A DNA stretch of 64,000 nt, taken from the NCBI RefSeq assembly GCF_011386835.1, contig NC_088800.1:57875439-57939438 (forward strand), given 5' to 3'. The notes under the pieces were generated by a model. The model had not been told where the DNA came from and did not search any database. It saw only the letters and a program-made list of their open reading frames with translations. Position 1 is the first letter of the stretch, and the number at the start of each line of letters is the position of its first letter. The stretch is from Chrysemys picta bellii. Lineage: Eukaryota > Chordata > Testudines > Emydidae. The translations under genes were made by a program, and so were the position numbers. This document shows positions 23,780 through 35,960 of this stretch, in pieces.

Positions 23780-23998
23780 GGCACATTCCCTACAGCACCC
23801 CCTGCTGGCAGAGCCTGGGACTAGACTAGAGGGGAGCTTCCCTACAGCCAGCGCTCCTATCCCATTCCCTACAGCACCTCCTGCTGGCAGAGCCTGGGAC
23901 TGGGGTGGAGGGGAACTCCCCAATAGCCAGTCCTTCTACCCCATTCCTTACAGCGCCCCCTACTGGGATAGACTGGGAGTGGAGCCCCAGACAGGCTG
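23780..23998. repeat. About 80-bp tandem repeat, three units
   Basis: Three units begin CATTCCCTACAGCACCCCCT, CATTCCCTACAGCACCTCCT and CATTCCTTACAGCGCCCCCT. Each is followed by a TGGCAGAGCCTGGGACT-like block, which is more diverged in the third. It lies in intron 1. Confidence 0.85.
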
Positions 23999-23999
23999 A

Positions 24000-26059
24000 T
24001 GTCAGTGTCCTATAGTGAGCCAGCCATCAGTCACCACTACTGCCAGCTTGTGAAAGCTGCCCTCACTGCTGGGCTGTGTGAAGTCCTAGCAAAAGGAGGA
24101 GCTGGTGGGGTGTGGGCTGCAGCTGTTTGAGGCAGGAGGCAGCAATCGCTCTGCCTAACTAATGGCTGAAGAGGACAAAGCTATCCACAGAGCAAAATTA
24201 GCCCCTCAGAGTGTGGCAGAGCTTCCAGAGAGGGCTGGGGGGAATGCAGCTAGAACTCTCTCAGCTGTCAGGTACTTCCAATAGATGTTGGAGTGAGAAC
24301 ACCAAAATGTTCCTAGGTGCGCATGTTTGCTTGGGTTTGTCTGGCCCCTCTTGAAGAAGAGCATGAGTAAGTCAACAAATACACGGACCACACAGTCACA
24401 ACGGGCCAGATTCTCTCCCTTCTTTGGCCAGCACCAGTGAATTCCCACCCGGCAGGAATATAGTCCATTGCACATGCTTTATTCCAGTTCAATCATGGGG
24501 TATGTTTTCAGGAGAAGCAATTGACAACGGGGGGAGGGGGTGGGGGGAGTGAAGCACGGCTGGTTTGAACACTGCAGTGTGGAATACTGTTCATAGCTCT
24601 ATTACGGAAACATGCAGCTGCCCCAATCAGAATCAGCTCCCATTGGTCTAGGTGCTGTGTTACAAACACACAGAAAGACCCAGATAAGCAAGACTCTCTT
24701 TGTATTCTCCAACTCCACAGCAGCACAGACTTCTTCCCTTCCCCCACATCTAAGCTTTCATTTAAAAAAATGTTTCCAACTCTTATGGATGTGAAGACAA
24801 GCTTGAAAAGATGACCTGAATGTAACTAATGCAGGGATGTCTGCCTGAGTCTGCAGAGAGCCTGAAACAATAGCTTTGAGAGCTATTGACTGCCTCATTT
24901 GTATTATTGGGTTGTTAACTCTGAAACCTAAAGTTGACAGCACAGAGTCAACTTTTTAACGACTTTGCAGATCATACCAGCAGAAATCTTATTGTTTGTA
25001 TTATAATGTCACTGCAGGCCCCAGTCAGGACTGGGGACCCATTTGTGCTAGGCACCCTACGAATACATAGTAAGAGACAATGCTTGCCCCAAAGAGCTTG
25101 CCATTAATTTAAGAGGTGATACAACAAGCAGGTGTAACAAACACCTAGATAGGAAGATGGCTCCTCAGCAAAGTCCAGGAAAGGGGTGTGGGCGGCATAT
25201 GTACACAATTGACCTCAGCTCTGTGCCCAGCTACCAGAGGAGTCCCACAACTACAACTTCCTTAGTGATGGCCCGAGCGTTTTCTCGTGATTCGCATTGC
25301 CCATGGCAAGAGACGCCCTGCTTGGTTTCCTACTCTCCTTACTGCCCAGGAAGGTATGTTCTGAGCTAACGGACACAGATCTATATCCACATGGGGACTG
25401 TGCTTGGTCACGTCCCTAAAAGCAGCGTGGTCTGGGAGCAACTCAGCAGATGTGGCTAAGATGCCCTGCTCCTCCCAGGAGCTATTGGACTGTAACTGAC
25501 ATGAGGTCCAATAAAGGCAGGGGCTTACTATTTCCTCTTGGAGTAGAGTGGAAGTAGGGCATTGAGGGACATCATGGCAGAGGACACGGGCTAGGACAGC
25601 TGACGGAGGAGATGCTGGAGGCTGTTATGTGAAGAGCAAAGTCAGGAGACATTGTGACCAGAACTGGGCGAAATATTTCCAGAGACAGCGAATTTTGACA
25701 AAAAGGGGCATTGCAAAGAATGCTGAATGTTTCATGAAAACATTTAGACTTCTTTGCAATTCTCCTTTTCCTCAACAACAGCAACAAAAATGGAAACTCC
25801 CCACTTGCTCTCAGGCCCTTGAAAAATGTTATTTGTTTTCATTTTTAAAATGTCGACATTTTCCTGTCACCAGGATTAGATCGGAAACGCTCTGAAATTG
25901 CTGTTGCACGGACAGTGTCCAACTCTTGCCATTTCATTCTGGTTTGGAATGAAACCAATCACAACCATTTCTTTTTTGTGAAATTAACATTCTGCTCTCC
26001 AGCCAATTCCAATTGTAACTTACAAGTTCTGTATTCTGGAAAAAAACGCTATTTGATGT
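24000..26059. other. Intron sequence, little recognised
   Basis: Apart from the L2 tail at 25.0 kb, an AT-rich stretch with GAAAATG/TTTCAT words at 25650-25900 resembles a decayed repeat similar to 62.0-62.3 kb. Nothing else is identified. Confidence 0.4.
25015..25140 (-). repeat. L2-type 3' tail, reverse
   Basis: GTGCTAGGCACCCTACGAAT and GCCCCAAAGAGCTTGCCATT are the reverse complement of the L2-tail consensus seen elsewhere in the window. Confidence 0.7.
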
Positions 26060-26352
26060 CTGTATCTGGTCATCTGTGTTGTTTTTAGACAGTAACTTTT
26101 TTGAGGCAGGTTTCAGAGTAGCAGCCGTGTTAGTCTGTATCCGCAAAAAGAACAGGAGTACTTGTGGCACCTTAGAGACTAACAAATTTATTAGAGCATA
26201 AGCTTTTGTGGACTACAGCCCACTTCTTCGGATGCATATTTTTTGAGGCAGGGACAGTCTTCTGTTGTGTGTTTGGACAGTGCCTAGCACAAAGGCTGTG
26301 TGATCCTAGCTGAGTGCATTAGGTGTTAGTGAATAGAAAATAATAATAATAA
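26060..26352 (+). repeat. L2-type 3' tail split by a PLE-derived insertion
   Basis: GAGGCAGGGACAGTC, TTTGGACAGTGCCTAGCACA and a terminal (AAT)n belong to an L2-family tail. Its 5' part lies before 26097 and the rest after 26252, separated by the insertion at 26111-26238. Confidence 0.8.
26111..26238 (-). mobile_element. 128-bp PLE-derived short insertion, 14-bp TSD
   Basis: A perfect 14-bp duplication, TTTTTTGAGGCAGG, flanks the insert (26097-26110 and 26239-26252). Read on the minus strand it begins TATGCATCCGAAGAAGTGGG. It continues with a TTAGTCTCTAAGGTGCCAC block and ends ATACAGACTAACACGGCT plus a short variable tail. The same blocks form the 3' end of the GIY-YIG PLE at 43.0-43.9 kb. 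It is best read as a short non-autonomous PLE-related element. Confidence 0.88.
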
Positions 26353-28271
26353 TAGACATGCTTATATTGAGCCTCCAGAGGCTGCTCTGCTATTGAGACA
26401 CACAGTTATTTTCCTAAAATTATCTCATTCTTTCACAGGCAAGACATGGATTTACAACCTCTCAACTGCCCCAGCGAACCTGTAGTTCATTTGTAATCCT
26501 TTGAGTGTTGTGAAAATTGGAGTATCAGTTGGCAGGTAAGTCCCTTCCCTCCCCAAAGGGCATTCTCCCTCCCTGCCAGAGGGCCAGAGAAAACATCCCA
26601 TTGTTTAACAGAGGAAGGTGCTGAGATGCTGGAGATTTGGGAGGGCTGGAAGAGAGCTGCTAGCTAGTAAACTTCCTGTAAGAATTTGCTGGGGGGGGGG
26701 GGGGGGTTATTTGCAGTCCTGGCACGTCATCAGAAAAACAGAGCAGGGGACTGAATTCCAGTCTCTCGCAGAAGAGGGCGATTCCCTTCAGATCAGCATC
26801 AGGGTCCTTCGGGGCACTTGCATGGTAAAGAGTGTGGTGATCAGCCAGGGCGCTGGTCACAGGGTTGTCTCTGTCTTGGCAGGAGACTGCTGTGGGCACG
26901 CACAGCTGGAACCCCTTCGTAAACACATCTGGTCAGGAAACACATTAGCCAAGCCTCAGCCTCCCACTACGCCAAATGGAGCTGCTCCGAGGGGGCCTCC
27001 CCAAGATACAGGCTCATCAGCTCTCCCCCATCCCCCAACACACACACATGCTCCGCTGAGCACAGATCCATTTGATGCCCTGATCTCAGCACTCCACAGC
27101 ATGTTGCCTGCCATTTGCTATTTCCCCATTCCCTCCTCCCATGCCCCACTCCATACACCTCCGGGGTGTTGAGCTGTTTCTGTGATTAGACCAAAGGGCT
27201 CTTTGGCTCTCATTTCTTCCTTCCCACGGATCTGTCAATAGCCCTCTCCCCAATCCGAGCTGGGGGGCCCCATTCTCAGCCCTGCAGGGATGAGCGAGGG
27301 CAGGCAGTGATTGACCCTCGGAAGGACCCAGTCGGCTCTGCTTGCTGGTATTGGCAACTATCCGCGTTACCGTGTCAAACCATGTGCTGGGTTTAGCGCT
27401 ATCAGTGCCCACATGGCAGGGTTCCTGTTAAAGCTGACGGAAAAGCTCCCTCTGACTTAAAAGTTTCAAAGTGCTGGGGCCTGGGCCTCCTTCCCATGAA
27501 TGGCCAAGCCGCAGGAGGCCTGTGTTCAAGCCCAGCGAGGGACGGCTGGGTGGGCGGGTGAGCGTGGGGCAGTGCTCCTGGCTCCGTACTCTGAACCGGT
27601 GTCATTGCTCTGGGGCAGCACTTAAGAGGTTTCACTAGAACTGGGTCTTGCGCTCCTCCCAGGCTCTCCCCCGGTGCCCAGCACAAGGCCCAGGCACCGG
27701 TATATGCTGGGTGGGCATGACCTCCTCCCGCCCTGTAATGGATAATGCAGAGCAGGGACTCATGGGACAGAAGCATGGTGCCGTGGGTTACAAAGGAGAT
27801 CCAACCTCTTCCCCAGCTGGACAGTCTGTGAAGATCTTGGCAAACTATGGACCCATGGGGCTCGGTGAGGTTGTGCCCCAGGATTCGCAGCTGTGCATGG
27901 CCCAGTGCTGAGCAAGAAGGGCAGGTGCACTGCCAGCCCCCATCCTGGCGTCGCGCTGTGTACCCACTCAGAGCAAGGGGACAGAGCGCCCCTTCCTGAG
28001 AACCCTCCAGGTTCAATGCTGTGTGATGGCTCATGCTAGCTGCCGAACGAGGGTCCCCAAGATGCAGACAGGTGTGGGAAAGACGGTTCACCCTTCACCT
28101 CCTCCGCACCTGACTCTCAGAGGGTCCTAGGAACCCAGAGGAGACTAAACTCAGAAGGATGGAGGTGAGAGGAGTTTCCCCTTGAAACCACCCAAGCTTG
28201 AGGAGCTGCCTGACCAAGGCCACTGCCCTTCCATTCCAGCTAGGACCAGGGAAAGGAAGGCTCTTCACATG
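26353..28271. other. Intron sequence; no repeat recognised
   Basis: It contains a G16 run at 26691-26706. The 229-codon minus-strand frame at 27402-28091 shows no family features and is not called. Confidence 0.4.
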
Positions 28272-28342
28272 GGGTGAAATCCTGGCCCTGAGGAAGTCAA
28301 GGGGAGTTTTGCTGTTGATTTCAGTGGGGCAGGATTTCACCC
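28272..28342. mobile_element. 71-bp palindromic MITE
   Basis: It starts GGGTGAAATCCTGGCCC and ends in the near-exact inverse, GGGGCAGGATTTCACCC. ATG on both sides could be a 3-bp duplication. The middle carries the GAAGTCA/TGATTTCA pair common in this sauropsid MITE group. Confidence 0.72.
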
Positions 28343-30879
28343 ATGGTACGTGGAGCAAGCAGGAGCAGGCAGTCTGTGCTCCTGAAACCGACAGCCCAGT
28401 TCTGCAGACTCACACGGCTCAGAGAATCATTTCAATCGGCTTCCAAACCTTCGGTTGTTTCACCTTTTGCCATTCACCCATGCTCAGGCAACTGCTGCGT
28501 TAGTAGAGGGGTAGTCCCTCTGCATGAGATTTTACACTGAAGTCTCTTCTGCCTACTCTGGTAGGGATCCAGATGCCAAAAGCTCCCAAAGCTTGGAGTG
28601 ACATAGGGCAATCTCCTTACCCTGACAGTGCCATGCCAATGAGTCTCAAGTCTGATCTGGTGGCAGCACTTGCAGGCATAGAGCATGCCCACAAGGGTGC
28701 CAGGGTGGTTATCGTGATGTGGCCACCTTTGCACTAGGAACTGGCCTAAACCACCAGTTCATTTCACACAGGCCACTGAAGCATCATTCCCCTCACTGCT
28801 AACCTGTGGCACAGCTGATCAGTGACTCAGGAGATGAGCGGCGCCAGCTCATATTAATGTTTATTGGAGTCAGCCAGCCCTCAATAACACATCTCCTCCC
28901 ATCCAATGCTGCGTGCCAGCATGTGCTGAACACAGCAGAGCTTTGCCCTCAGCCCCGCTCTCAGCCACAGTGCTAGAGAAACCCCAACAGACGGGATATC
29001 TGGAAGGCAAGCGGGGCCAGAGAAGCCCAACAGTATTCTAATCAGCTGTTCCCCCAAGGGGCTGGGAACACAGTGTTGATTCATTGAGCCCCTCAGTGTT
29101 TGGACACAGACCATAACCCTGGCTTGAAGGACTACGCACACCTGGGGGAAGACAGAAATTAGACTCATATCCTCCCACTCCTTCTGAGCTCCTCTCTGAA
29201 CCACTAGGACGGCTCTCCTGCCATCAGAGGTCCTCCAAGACCCCAGTGCTGCTCCCGGAGAGCTGGCATAGAAGGGAGATCTGCCTGGGGGTGATCATGG
29301 CTCTGAAGCACAGAGGCTCTTGCAGCTGTGTGCTCCATACATGAACCCTGGTTAGAATATTTGCTCTGTCTGCAGAAGAAGAGGGGAGAGAGACTTTTGG
29401 TTTCCTAACAGAAGGAAGAAGCTAAAGCCACCATCACGGCAGAGGGAGCATTTGCTGAGTCAGAAGCGAACAGCATTTCCAGCAGGAAGCCATGCAGAGC
29501 TCAGGGAGGGCTACAGGAGAGCAGAGGTGATGCAGATTAGGTCCCAGCATGGCGGATACTGTCCTGCGATAGAGGGCAGGTGAAGCAGGCAGATCTCTGA
29601 GTGCAGAGGGCTCCTGAGTGCTAGAGCGGAGACGATGCAGTCATGTCTTGGGGATGGCGATAGGGAAGGTGATGCACTTGTATTGCAAGGTGGCCGGCCT
29701 TCAGTGCATTCAGTACATCTGCGGGGACGCCGTTGTAGCCTAAGGCTAGAATTGCTGTAAGAGGAGATGATCCAGCTGTGCCTCAGGGTCGGAGGTTCCC
29801 ACGCACGGTGCTGTAGCATAGCAAAGCTCACTCAGCTGGGTCTTGATCGCGGAGGTTCCTGGTTGCTGTGCTGTCAGAATGAGGTGATCCACCGCTCATT
29901 GCAGACCCCAATTCTCCTCCTCTCCGCCCAGCCACACCTGCTGCTGGCTGCCCCTTTACAGACCCAAATTCCCACCTCTCTGCACCTTGTCTGTTATTTC
30001 AGTCTCTGCGGTGCGCTGTGGTAACAGTGATGTCAGTGAACACCCCTGGGCGCTGCTTGGAGGCCGGCCTGGTGTTCCGCTGCACAGTAGTACCAGGCTG
30101 CATCTGAGCTCCCCACCTTGGCCTTTTCCTCTATGGCCCGGACAGGTGCTGCCCCAGGCCCATGGGGGAGGCAGCAGCACTACTACCACAGCAGCCCCTG
30201 CTGGCCAGCTGCGGTAAGAACAAGGCCAGCAGAGAGCCGCTGCATACCTGCTACAAAGATGCTCCTCTCGGAGCAGCAGAACTGGGGGAAACATGCGAAC
30301 GCCATATGGTTAACTCCTGGGTCCACCTCTACCTAGGTCATGTCCAATCCTGGCCAGCCCGAAAGAGCCAAGCTGGTGGGGGGTGTACACCAGGAGAAAG
30401 TCCACCAGCAGTGGAATAGGGATGGGGACAGGAGGCCTCTCCATGCAGGAGACATGCTCCCCACCCAGCCCAGAGGTGGGCGCCTGTCATGAATTCCCTT
30501 GTCGTGGTCACCCTTTACTATTAGCCCTGGAGAGCCTGGTCTGTAAACTTCCCTTAGCTCCGCCCAGTGCACAACTGAGGTCAGGGGCCCACAGACCCAG
30601 CTCATTTATTACGCACTCTCTGGCAGGGCAGGGATTTATCAGGGTCAGCTGGTGGCTGGCTTGCCCCCTTTGCTGTGCATCCTATGGGATTCTACAGCTT
30701 CACAAACCCAGGGCGTGGGGCGCTCACGTATCTCCTTCAATTCATTGGGGGCATGCAGCACCCTCAAGGCTGGCTTTACGCATGTCCTCTGTACCAGAGC
30801 TAGGACTGGGTTGCACATAACCAGAAATTCCCCAGGCAACTAATGACATGAAGTATTAATGTTTTGCTCTCGGAAACAC
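28343..30879. other. Intron sequence; no repeat recognised
   Basis: Nothing is identified. Open frames on both strands overlap and are unsupported. Confidence 0.4.
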
Positions 30880-31075
30880 CTTTCAGCGGAGGATTGCAAA
30901 GCCCCCCACTAAAGATGGGCAACCTTCATTATTCACATATAACAAACAATGTAACAGATACACTGAGGGGTAAAGGGACTCACCCAAGGTCACATAGCTG
31001 GAAAGCGGCAGGGTGAGAAATAGAACTCAGTTCTCCCAACTCCACCCCTTGATCAACACACTAGGCCATGCTGTT
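30880..31075 (+). repeat. MIR-type SINE
   Basis: TAAAGGGACTCACCCAAGGT, CACATAGCTGG and ACTAGGCCATGCTG follow the MIR consensus. The 5' part is weak. Confidence 0.8.
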
Positions 31076-32799
31076 GCCTTCTTCAAAAAGGCCTGAGTGC
31101 ACGGATGGCTTTTGGTACCGTGACATACGGGAATCGGGTCAGTACTTGATGAGGCTGCATCATGTGAGGAATCAAATGCGGAAGGGATGGGGTGTGTTTG
31201 GGACACCTTCCAACAGAACTTCACAGAGTAGGTGAGAGGTGAACCCATAGGCTCAAACCAGCCCCAAGTACACTCACACACACACAAAAGATATAGCACA
31301 CGTGGTGCTCACGGGCACAGTCCGTACCCAGGACCCTGACCCACAGCACGGTCCAGTGGTGATCACCATGGATCGGCAGGCATGGGGAGCTCGCCTCTCT
31401 TCCTGGCTCAGACTCATGGTATCACCTTTGGCCTCTCTGTGCCTCACTTTGCCCAAGGGTGAAGTAGGGACACTGCTACTTTCCCCTCCCAGAGGGATAA
31501 CAGGAGACCTAGCCAGTGTGTGCACAGTGCTCGGAGAGCTTCCAATTGCAGACACATGAGCAAAATGTTACGTTGTTCTAAGCAATGCCGTGCAGGTAGT
31601 TCTCCAGGAGGCAGATGTGAGCCTGCGCCCTCAGCAGACTGGCGGCAGCATTGCACATGTGAGGACAGAGGGGATCAGTCCCCGAGAAATTAATGAGCTG
31701 GCTGGGGGAGGGGCAGCAGGGTGAGCGGGGCGCCAGCAGAGAGCAAAGGTTGTGGCCGTGGGCAGGGGAGCATGAGGTCAATGGCAGAAATCGGAAGGCT
31801 GGAGAGGAAAGGGGTGAGGAATGGGGATGAAGACATATGGTGAGGAAGGGGGAAGAGAGGAGGTGGTGGAGGGTGGCAGGAGAGAGGAGAAGGTGCCAGG
31901 AGATGGAGGTATGGGGGCATGGGAGAGAGCTTGCAACCCAGGCTCTGCCTCTGGGTCCTGCTTAACTTTGCATTATTAGCAGAGATTGGACCAACCGTGG
32001 CACCCTGAGCTGGGCCCTGACTGCAATCTGCGCCCAATACCAGATGCCCGTGGCAGGACCATGTGCCCCTGGCGCTGGGGGCACCCTGGGAGCAGAAGGG
32101 TTAACGCAGGCCATCCTAGGTATGCACATTCTTTTCCAGGCAATAACAGGCTGCAGCTTTCCAGGAGCCGGGCGTCAGGTTACTCTCTGATCCTACCTGC
32201 CCTGCCCCATTCCCAAGCCACCTCCAGGATCCCAGCGGCCACTGGCTCCAGGAAAGAGCAAAGGATAATTAGAGGGGTGAAATCCTCCTCTCCCACCCAC
32301 TGGCTGCCTTCAGGGGCTGAGCAGATACAACCCCTCCAGCCTGATGCTCCATTTCCACTCTTAGTGAGGCCAGGTCATGTGATCCCCACCTGGGGAGGGC
32401 CTTTGCGGGAGAGGCACTGAACACCACCTGAATTGCCAGGGACCTCACTGTCAGCTCCATAGGCACCAGCCTCCACCCCCGCTATGGACCCCTATCCTAG
32501 AGAGTAGGTACTACAGTGCTCACCCCATGGAGCACTGAACGGGCTGCACTAGCTGCTCCTCATTTTTCTCTCTAACCAGAAGAGTCAGAAACTGTCTTCA
32601 AAGAAATGGAAGCCGAGACTCTCCCGTATTAACCTGACTCCAGGAGCTGGTGCTTTAAGATCATCCCCAAATATCACAGGAAATTGTGCACTGGCAACGC
32701 TGCTGTGAGTTGTCTCCTAGAATGTCCCCAGCATCTGCTAACACAGCAACAACCCTCTGCAAGGAAGCGAGGCCATGGGGGAAAGCGTGGCACTGCTTA
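31076..32799. other. Intron sequence; no repeat recognised
   Basis: Purine-rich patches occur at 31800-31900. No exon or mobile element is supported. Confidence 0.4.
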
Positions 32800-33235
32800 T
32801 GCGCCTCCCACGTACAGATCTCAAAGCACTTTACAAACACCAATGGATTAAGCCTGTGCCCCCATGAGGCAGGTAAATCAGCATCCTCTCCTTATTTTAC
32901 AGATGAGGAAACTGCAGCAGAGAGATCAAGGGCTTGTCCGCAGGGGGAAGTTGCCCAGGACAGCTCTCCTGGAATAGTTGCCATGGGGATGCTCTGTTCC
33001 AGAATAAAAATGATTTTGTTCCAGACTAATTACTCTGCTTCGGAAGTGCACTAATTATTCCAGAGGGCAGTGACCTTTATTTAGGAACAGTGTCCCTATG
33101 GGAAGCTATTCTGGAATAGCCACTCCAGACAATTGCTCCATGGAAAGAAGCCCTAAGTCACTTGCCCAGAGTCAGGGACAGAGCCAGAAATCAAACCCAG
33201 GGCTCCTGATTCTCAGGTTCCCTCACCACTCTTAG
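32800..33235 (+). repeat. MIR-type SINE split by a MITE
   Basis: ATCTCAAAGCACTTTACAAA, TATTTTACAGATGAGGAAAC and GCAGAGAGATCAA lie before the insert. TAAGTCACTTGCCCAGAGTC and ATCAAACCCAGGGCTCCTGA lie after it. Confidence 0.9.
32930..33153. mobile_element. 224-bp Harbinger-type MITE in a MIR
   Basis: Ends are GGGCTTGTCCGCAGGGGGAA and, inverted, GGGCTTCTTTCCATGGAGCA. It is flanked by CAA and TAA, a decayed TWA duplication. The GGGCTTGTC end is shared with the elements at 33.9 and 54.2 kb. Confidence 0.75.
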
Positions 33236-33866
33236 GAGCAGATTGGTGACCAGGGCCTGTCCGATCTTAGAGACCAGCCCGCCACCTCCCCCCTGAACAA
33301 AGGAGAGCCAAAGAGAAGGGAGAAGCTTTGCTCTCAACTCAGCGGCGTCTTCTATGGACTAGCAATGCTGCTCCGTGAACGAAGTTCCCTGGCTCATCCC
33401 TCAGCAGCACAGCCTCGGATCCTCTCCAAGAGCAGAGAGGGAACTTGTAGGATGCTGCTGATCCCTGTCCAGAGAGGGCAGAGGTGTAAAACCCCCACAC
33501 CCCTGACTCAGGATGGGTCCCGCTTTCTCTCACACCTCCTGTGTCCCCAGCCATCCTCAGAATTTCCATGAGAGCCAGAGGGAGCAACAGAGAACTGATA
33601 AGAAGGGGGCAGTTTCCATTTCTTGTGGGGGAAGGGCACCAGTGGGAGTCCTAGGCCCTGTTTTCTCTCCTCCAAGGGGTATTCTCTGCAGGAGCAGCAC
33701 TCCCCTGCCCACGCTGTCCTTGCCTTCTGCATCTACAACTGTCCCAATCCCTTCCCCTAGGAGGCTGCAGCAAAAGCCCAGGGTGAGGAAAGTGCAAGGG
33801 CTGGTCCTGACATAGTGAGGAGGTGCTGAGATGCTGCAGTCCAGCGATTTTCACCGATTCTGCTTA

Positions 33867-34363
33867 GAGCTTGTCTACACGGGAGACTTTTCCAGTTACA
33901 CCAGTATCACTGAACCACTCGAGTTCTCCCGGAATAACGCCCCCGGGGACACACTTGGTCCAGACTAAGAATAACTTTTTGCAGCATGGCTTCCAAAGGG
34001 ACACAAGCTCCATCAAAAAAGGCCCTCCTGGACCAGGAGGAGCCAGGTCTCCCCTAGGAGGGCTGTGCTGGTGTAACTACACCACTACACTGGCCCAGCG
34101 ATCCTGGCACGGACACATCTGAAAGGGGGGCAGTGGTACCAGGACACTGGCAGCGGTGTCAGGACACCACACTAGGGCTTTTGCTGGGACAGCTGTGTTG
34201 GTCAGGATCACACCTCTTTGTCCCCCTGACTACACAGCTATGCCGGCAGAGGTTTGTAGCACAGCTTGTACACATGGAGCGGGGGCTATACTGGTATCAC
34301 ACTGGTTTAAATTCATACCCTACCTTATGCCATGCCTTATAGCTTTCCCACGTAGACAAGCCC
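33867..34363. mobile_element. 497-bp Harbinger-type MITE, TTA duplication
   Basis: It begins GAGCTTGTCTACACGGGA and ends in the inverse of GGGCTTGTCTACGTGGGAA. TTA flanks both sides (33864-33866 and 34364-34366). No open transposase. Confidence 0.88.
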
Positions 34364-34374
34364 TTAGGAGATAA

Positions 34375-34600
34375 CTGGCTCCCATTTACTCGGAGCTCCC
34401 AGCTCTGCCATAGACTCCCTGGGTGACCTTGGGATTAGTATCTGTGCCTCGGTTTCCCCAAAACAGGGGATAATAGTCCTTTCTTTCTCCCATAACTTGT
34501 CTCTCAAGATTGCAGGCTCTTTGGGCCACATTTTTGTGTTGCACCTAGTGCAACAGGGCCCCTGAGTACTACCCTAATACAGATAATAAAGCCAAGCAAG
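34375..34600 (-). repeat. MIR/L2 composite SINE
   Basis: CCATAGACTCCCTGGGTGAC and GTGCCTCGGTTTCCCC are reverse MIR sequence. They run into the tail-like GCAGGCTCTTTGGG, CACCTAGTGCAACAGGG and ACAGATAATAAAG. Confidence 0.8.
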
Positions 34601-35960
34601 CTCTTATTTGACCCTTTTCACCTATTTTGTCCCCCTTCCAATCCCCCACACTCCCGAGCTCTGCCAGCTACAAGATTGCTTTTAGGATTGAAGCTGCTGT
34701 TTGCTACAGCATGCAGAATTCCCCCCGCCCCCCATGAACACCTTACAAGCTGCTCCCTAAGCCTTGAGCAAGCCCCACATCACCCCGAGAGTTACAAAAG
34801 CACATGGCCACTGAACTCAAAAACTTGGGGCAAGTTTTTCCAATCCCACAATGCACTGGCCCCTTCTCCGCCCCCTCAAACAGAAACTACAGAGGGCGTG
34901 GGGATGGCCTGGGCCCCAATCCCAGCCCCTGGGTGTGCTCTCAAAGGGGAGATTGTTCTCTGGCTTGCTGGGCTGCACATTTGCCTTGTAATCTAAACAA
35001 GGAAAAGAGCCCTGCCTTGCAGGCACTCGCTGCAGGCTGGCCAGAGCCCTTCCTTAATTACAATCTGTGAAATGCTGAAGCGGAATCAATGCCACAGCAA
35101 CAGCTGGTAACTGGAAGCTTTTTCCCTGCTCCCTTTCCTGTTTCAACAGACACAAGCTGGTTATTGGAGCCTCCCCCTCCAACCCCACCTCCCCCACAGA
35201 CCCAGAGTTTTTCCAAGCTCAAGTTGTATCTGACTCCTACTGCGGGTTGGGTTTAATTACCTGCATTCAGTCTAATGCCTGAGCCAGTCTGCACTCTGAG
35301 CCCTCCCCAGCCAGCCCAGCCACTGAGCACTACTGAGTGCTTCAGGCCTGCAGACAGCCTCAAAATCCCAGACCGACCCCCCGCCATCCCCCCCCCATCT
35401 CTACACACCACACCTACGCACACTCCCTTACACAAGTGCATTGCACTACATGCACACCGCCCTGCACACACAAGGCCCAGGCACTGTTCCAGCACAGCAG
35501 ACGTGCTATCAGTGCCATTTACATGTCTTATAAGATTTCCTCTTCGTGCAGGTTGGGTCCGAATCCCAAAGAAAGCTCGAGCCAGCGTTCCCGAATCTAG
35601 AGAGGGCAGCCTGGCTTGGGGCAGTCCTTTCCCCCCCGTCCTCTGGCTATTGTTTTACGTTATACTCCAGGAGTCACTTCTCCTGGGCATTGCTTCCTGG
35701 TTTCCATAGGCCCTTGGCAGGGAGCTAGGGTGGAGCCCCCCACTGGCAGGAGTAGGTGAAGCTGTGCCTGCTGATGCCAGCAGGGAGGTGGTTGGCCCCC
35801 TGGCTTGTGTTTGCTGCACAACGTGTATGCTCACGGCGGGTAAATGGGATGTAAGAGAGCAAAGCCGGGTATGTAGCTCGTGCTGCATGGGACGCAGTGC
35901 CCAGCCTGGACAAAGCAGGAGCCGGCTGTCGAGAGCCCGGGCTCCCCATCCCAGCCCTAC
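34601..35960. other. Intron 1 sequence next to exon 1; no repeat recognised
   Basis: Short C-runs near 35390. Nothing else is identified. Confidence 0.4.

Larger units (their letters stand above)
22691..35960 (-). other. First intron of the host gene (13.3 kb)
   Basis: The intron is bounded by a GTAGGG donor and a CTGCAG acceptor. It holds a three-unit tandem repeat, reverse L2-type tails, a PLE-derived insertion, MIR copies and two Harbinger-type MITEs, each listed separately. The rest is ordinary unique or unrecognisable sequence. Confidence 0.7.

Noticed and set aside
27402..28091. 229-codon minus-strand frame
   Set aside because: No recognisable domain, no splice sites in frame and irregular composition; length alone is not convincing in GC-moderate sequence.
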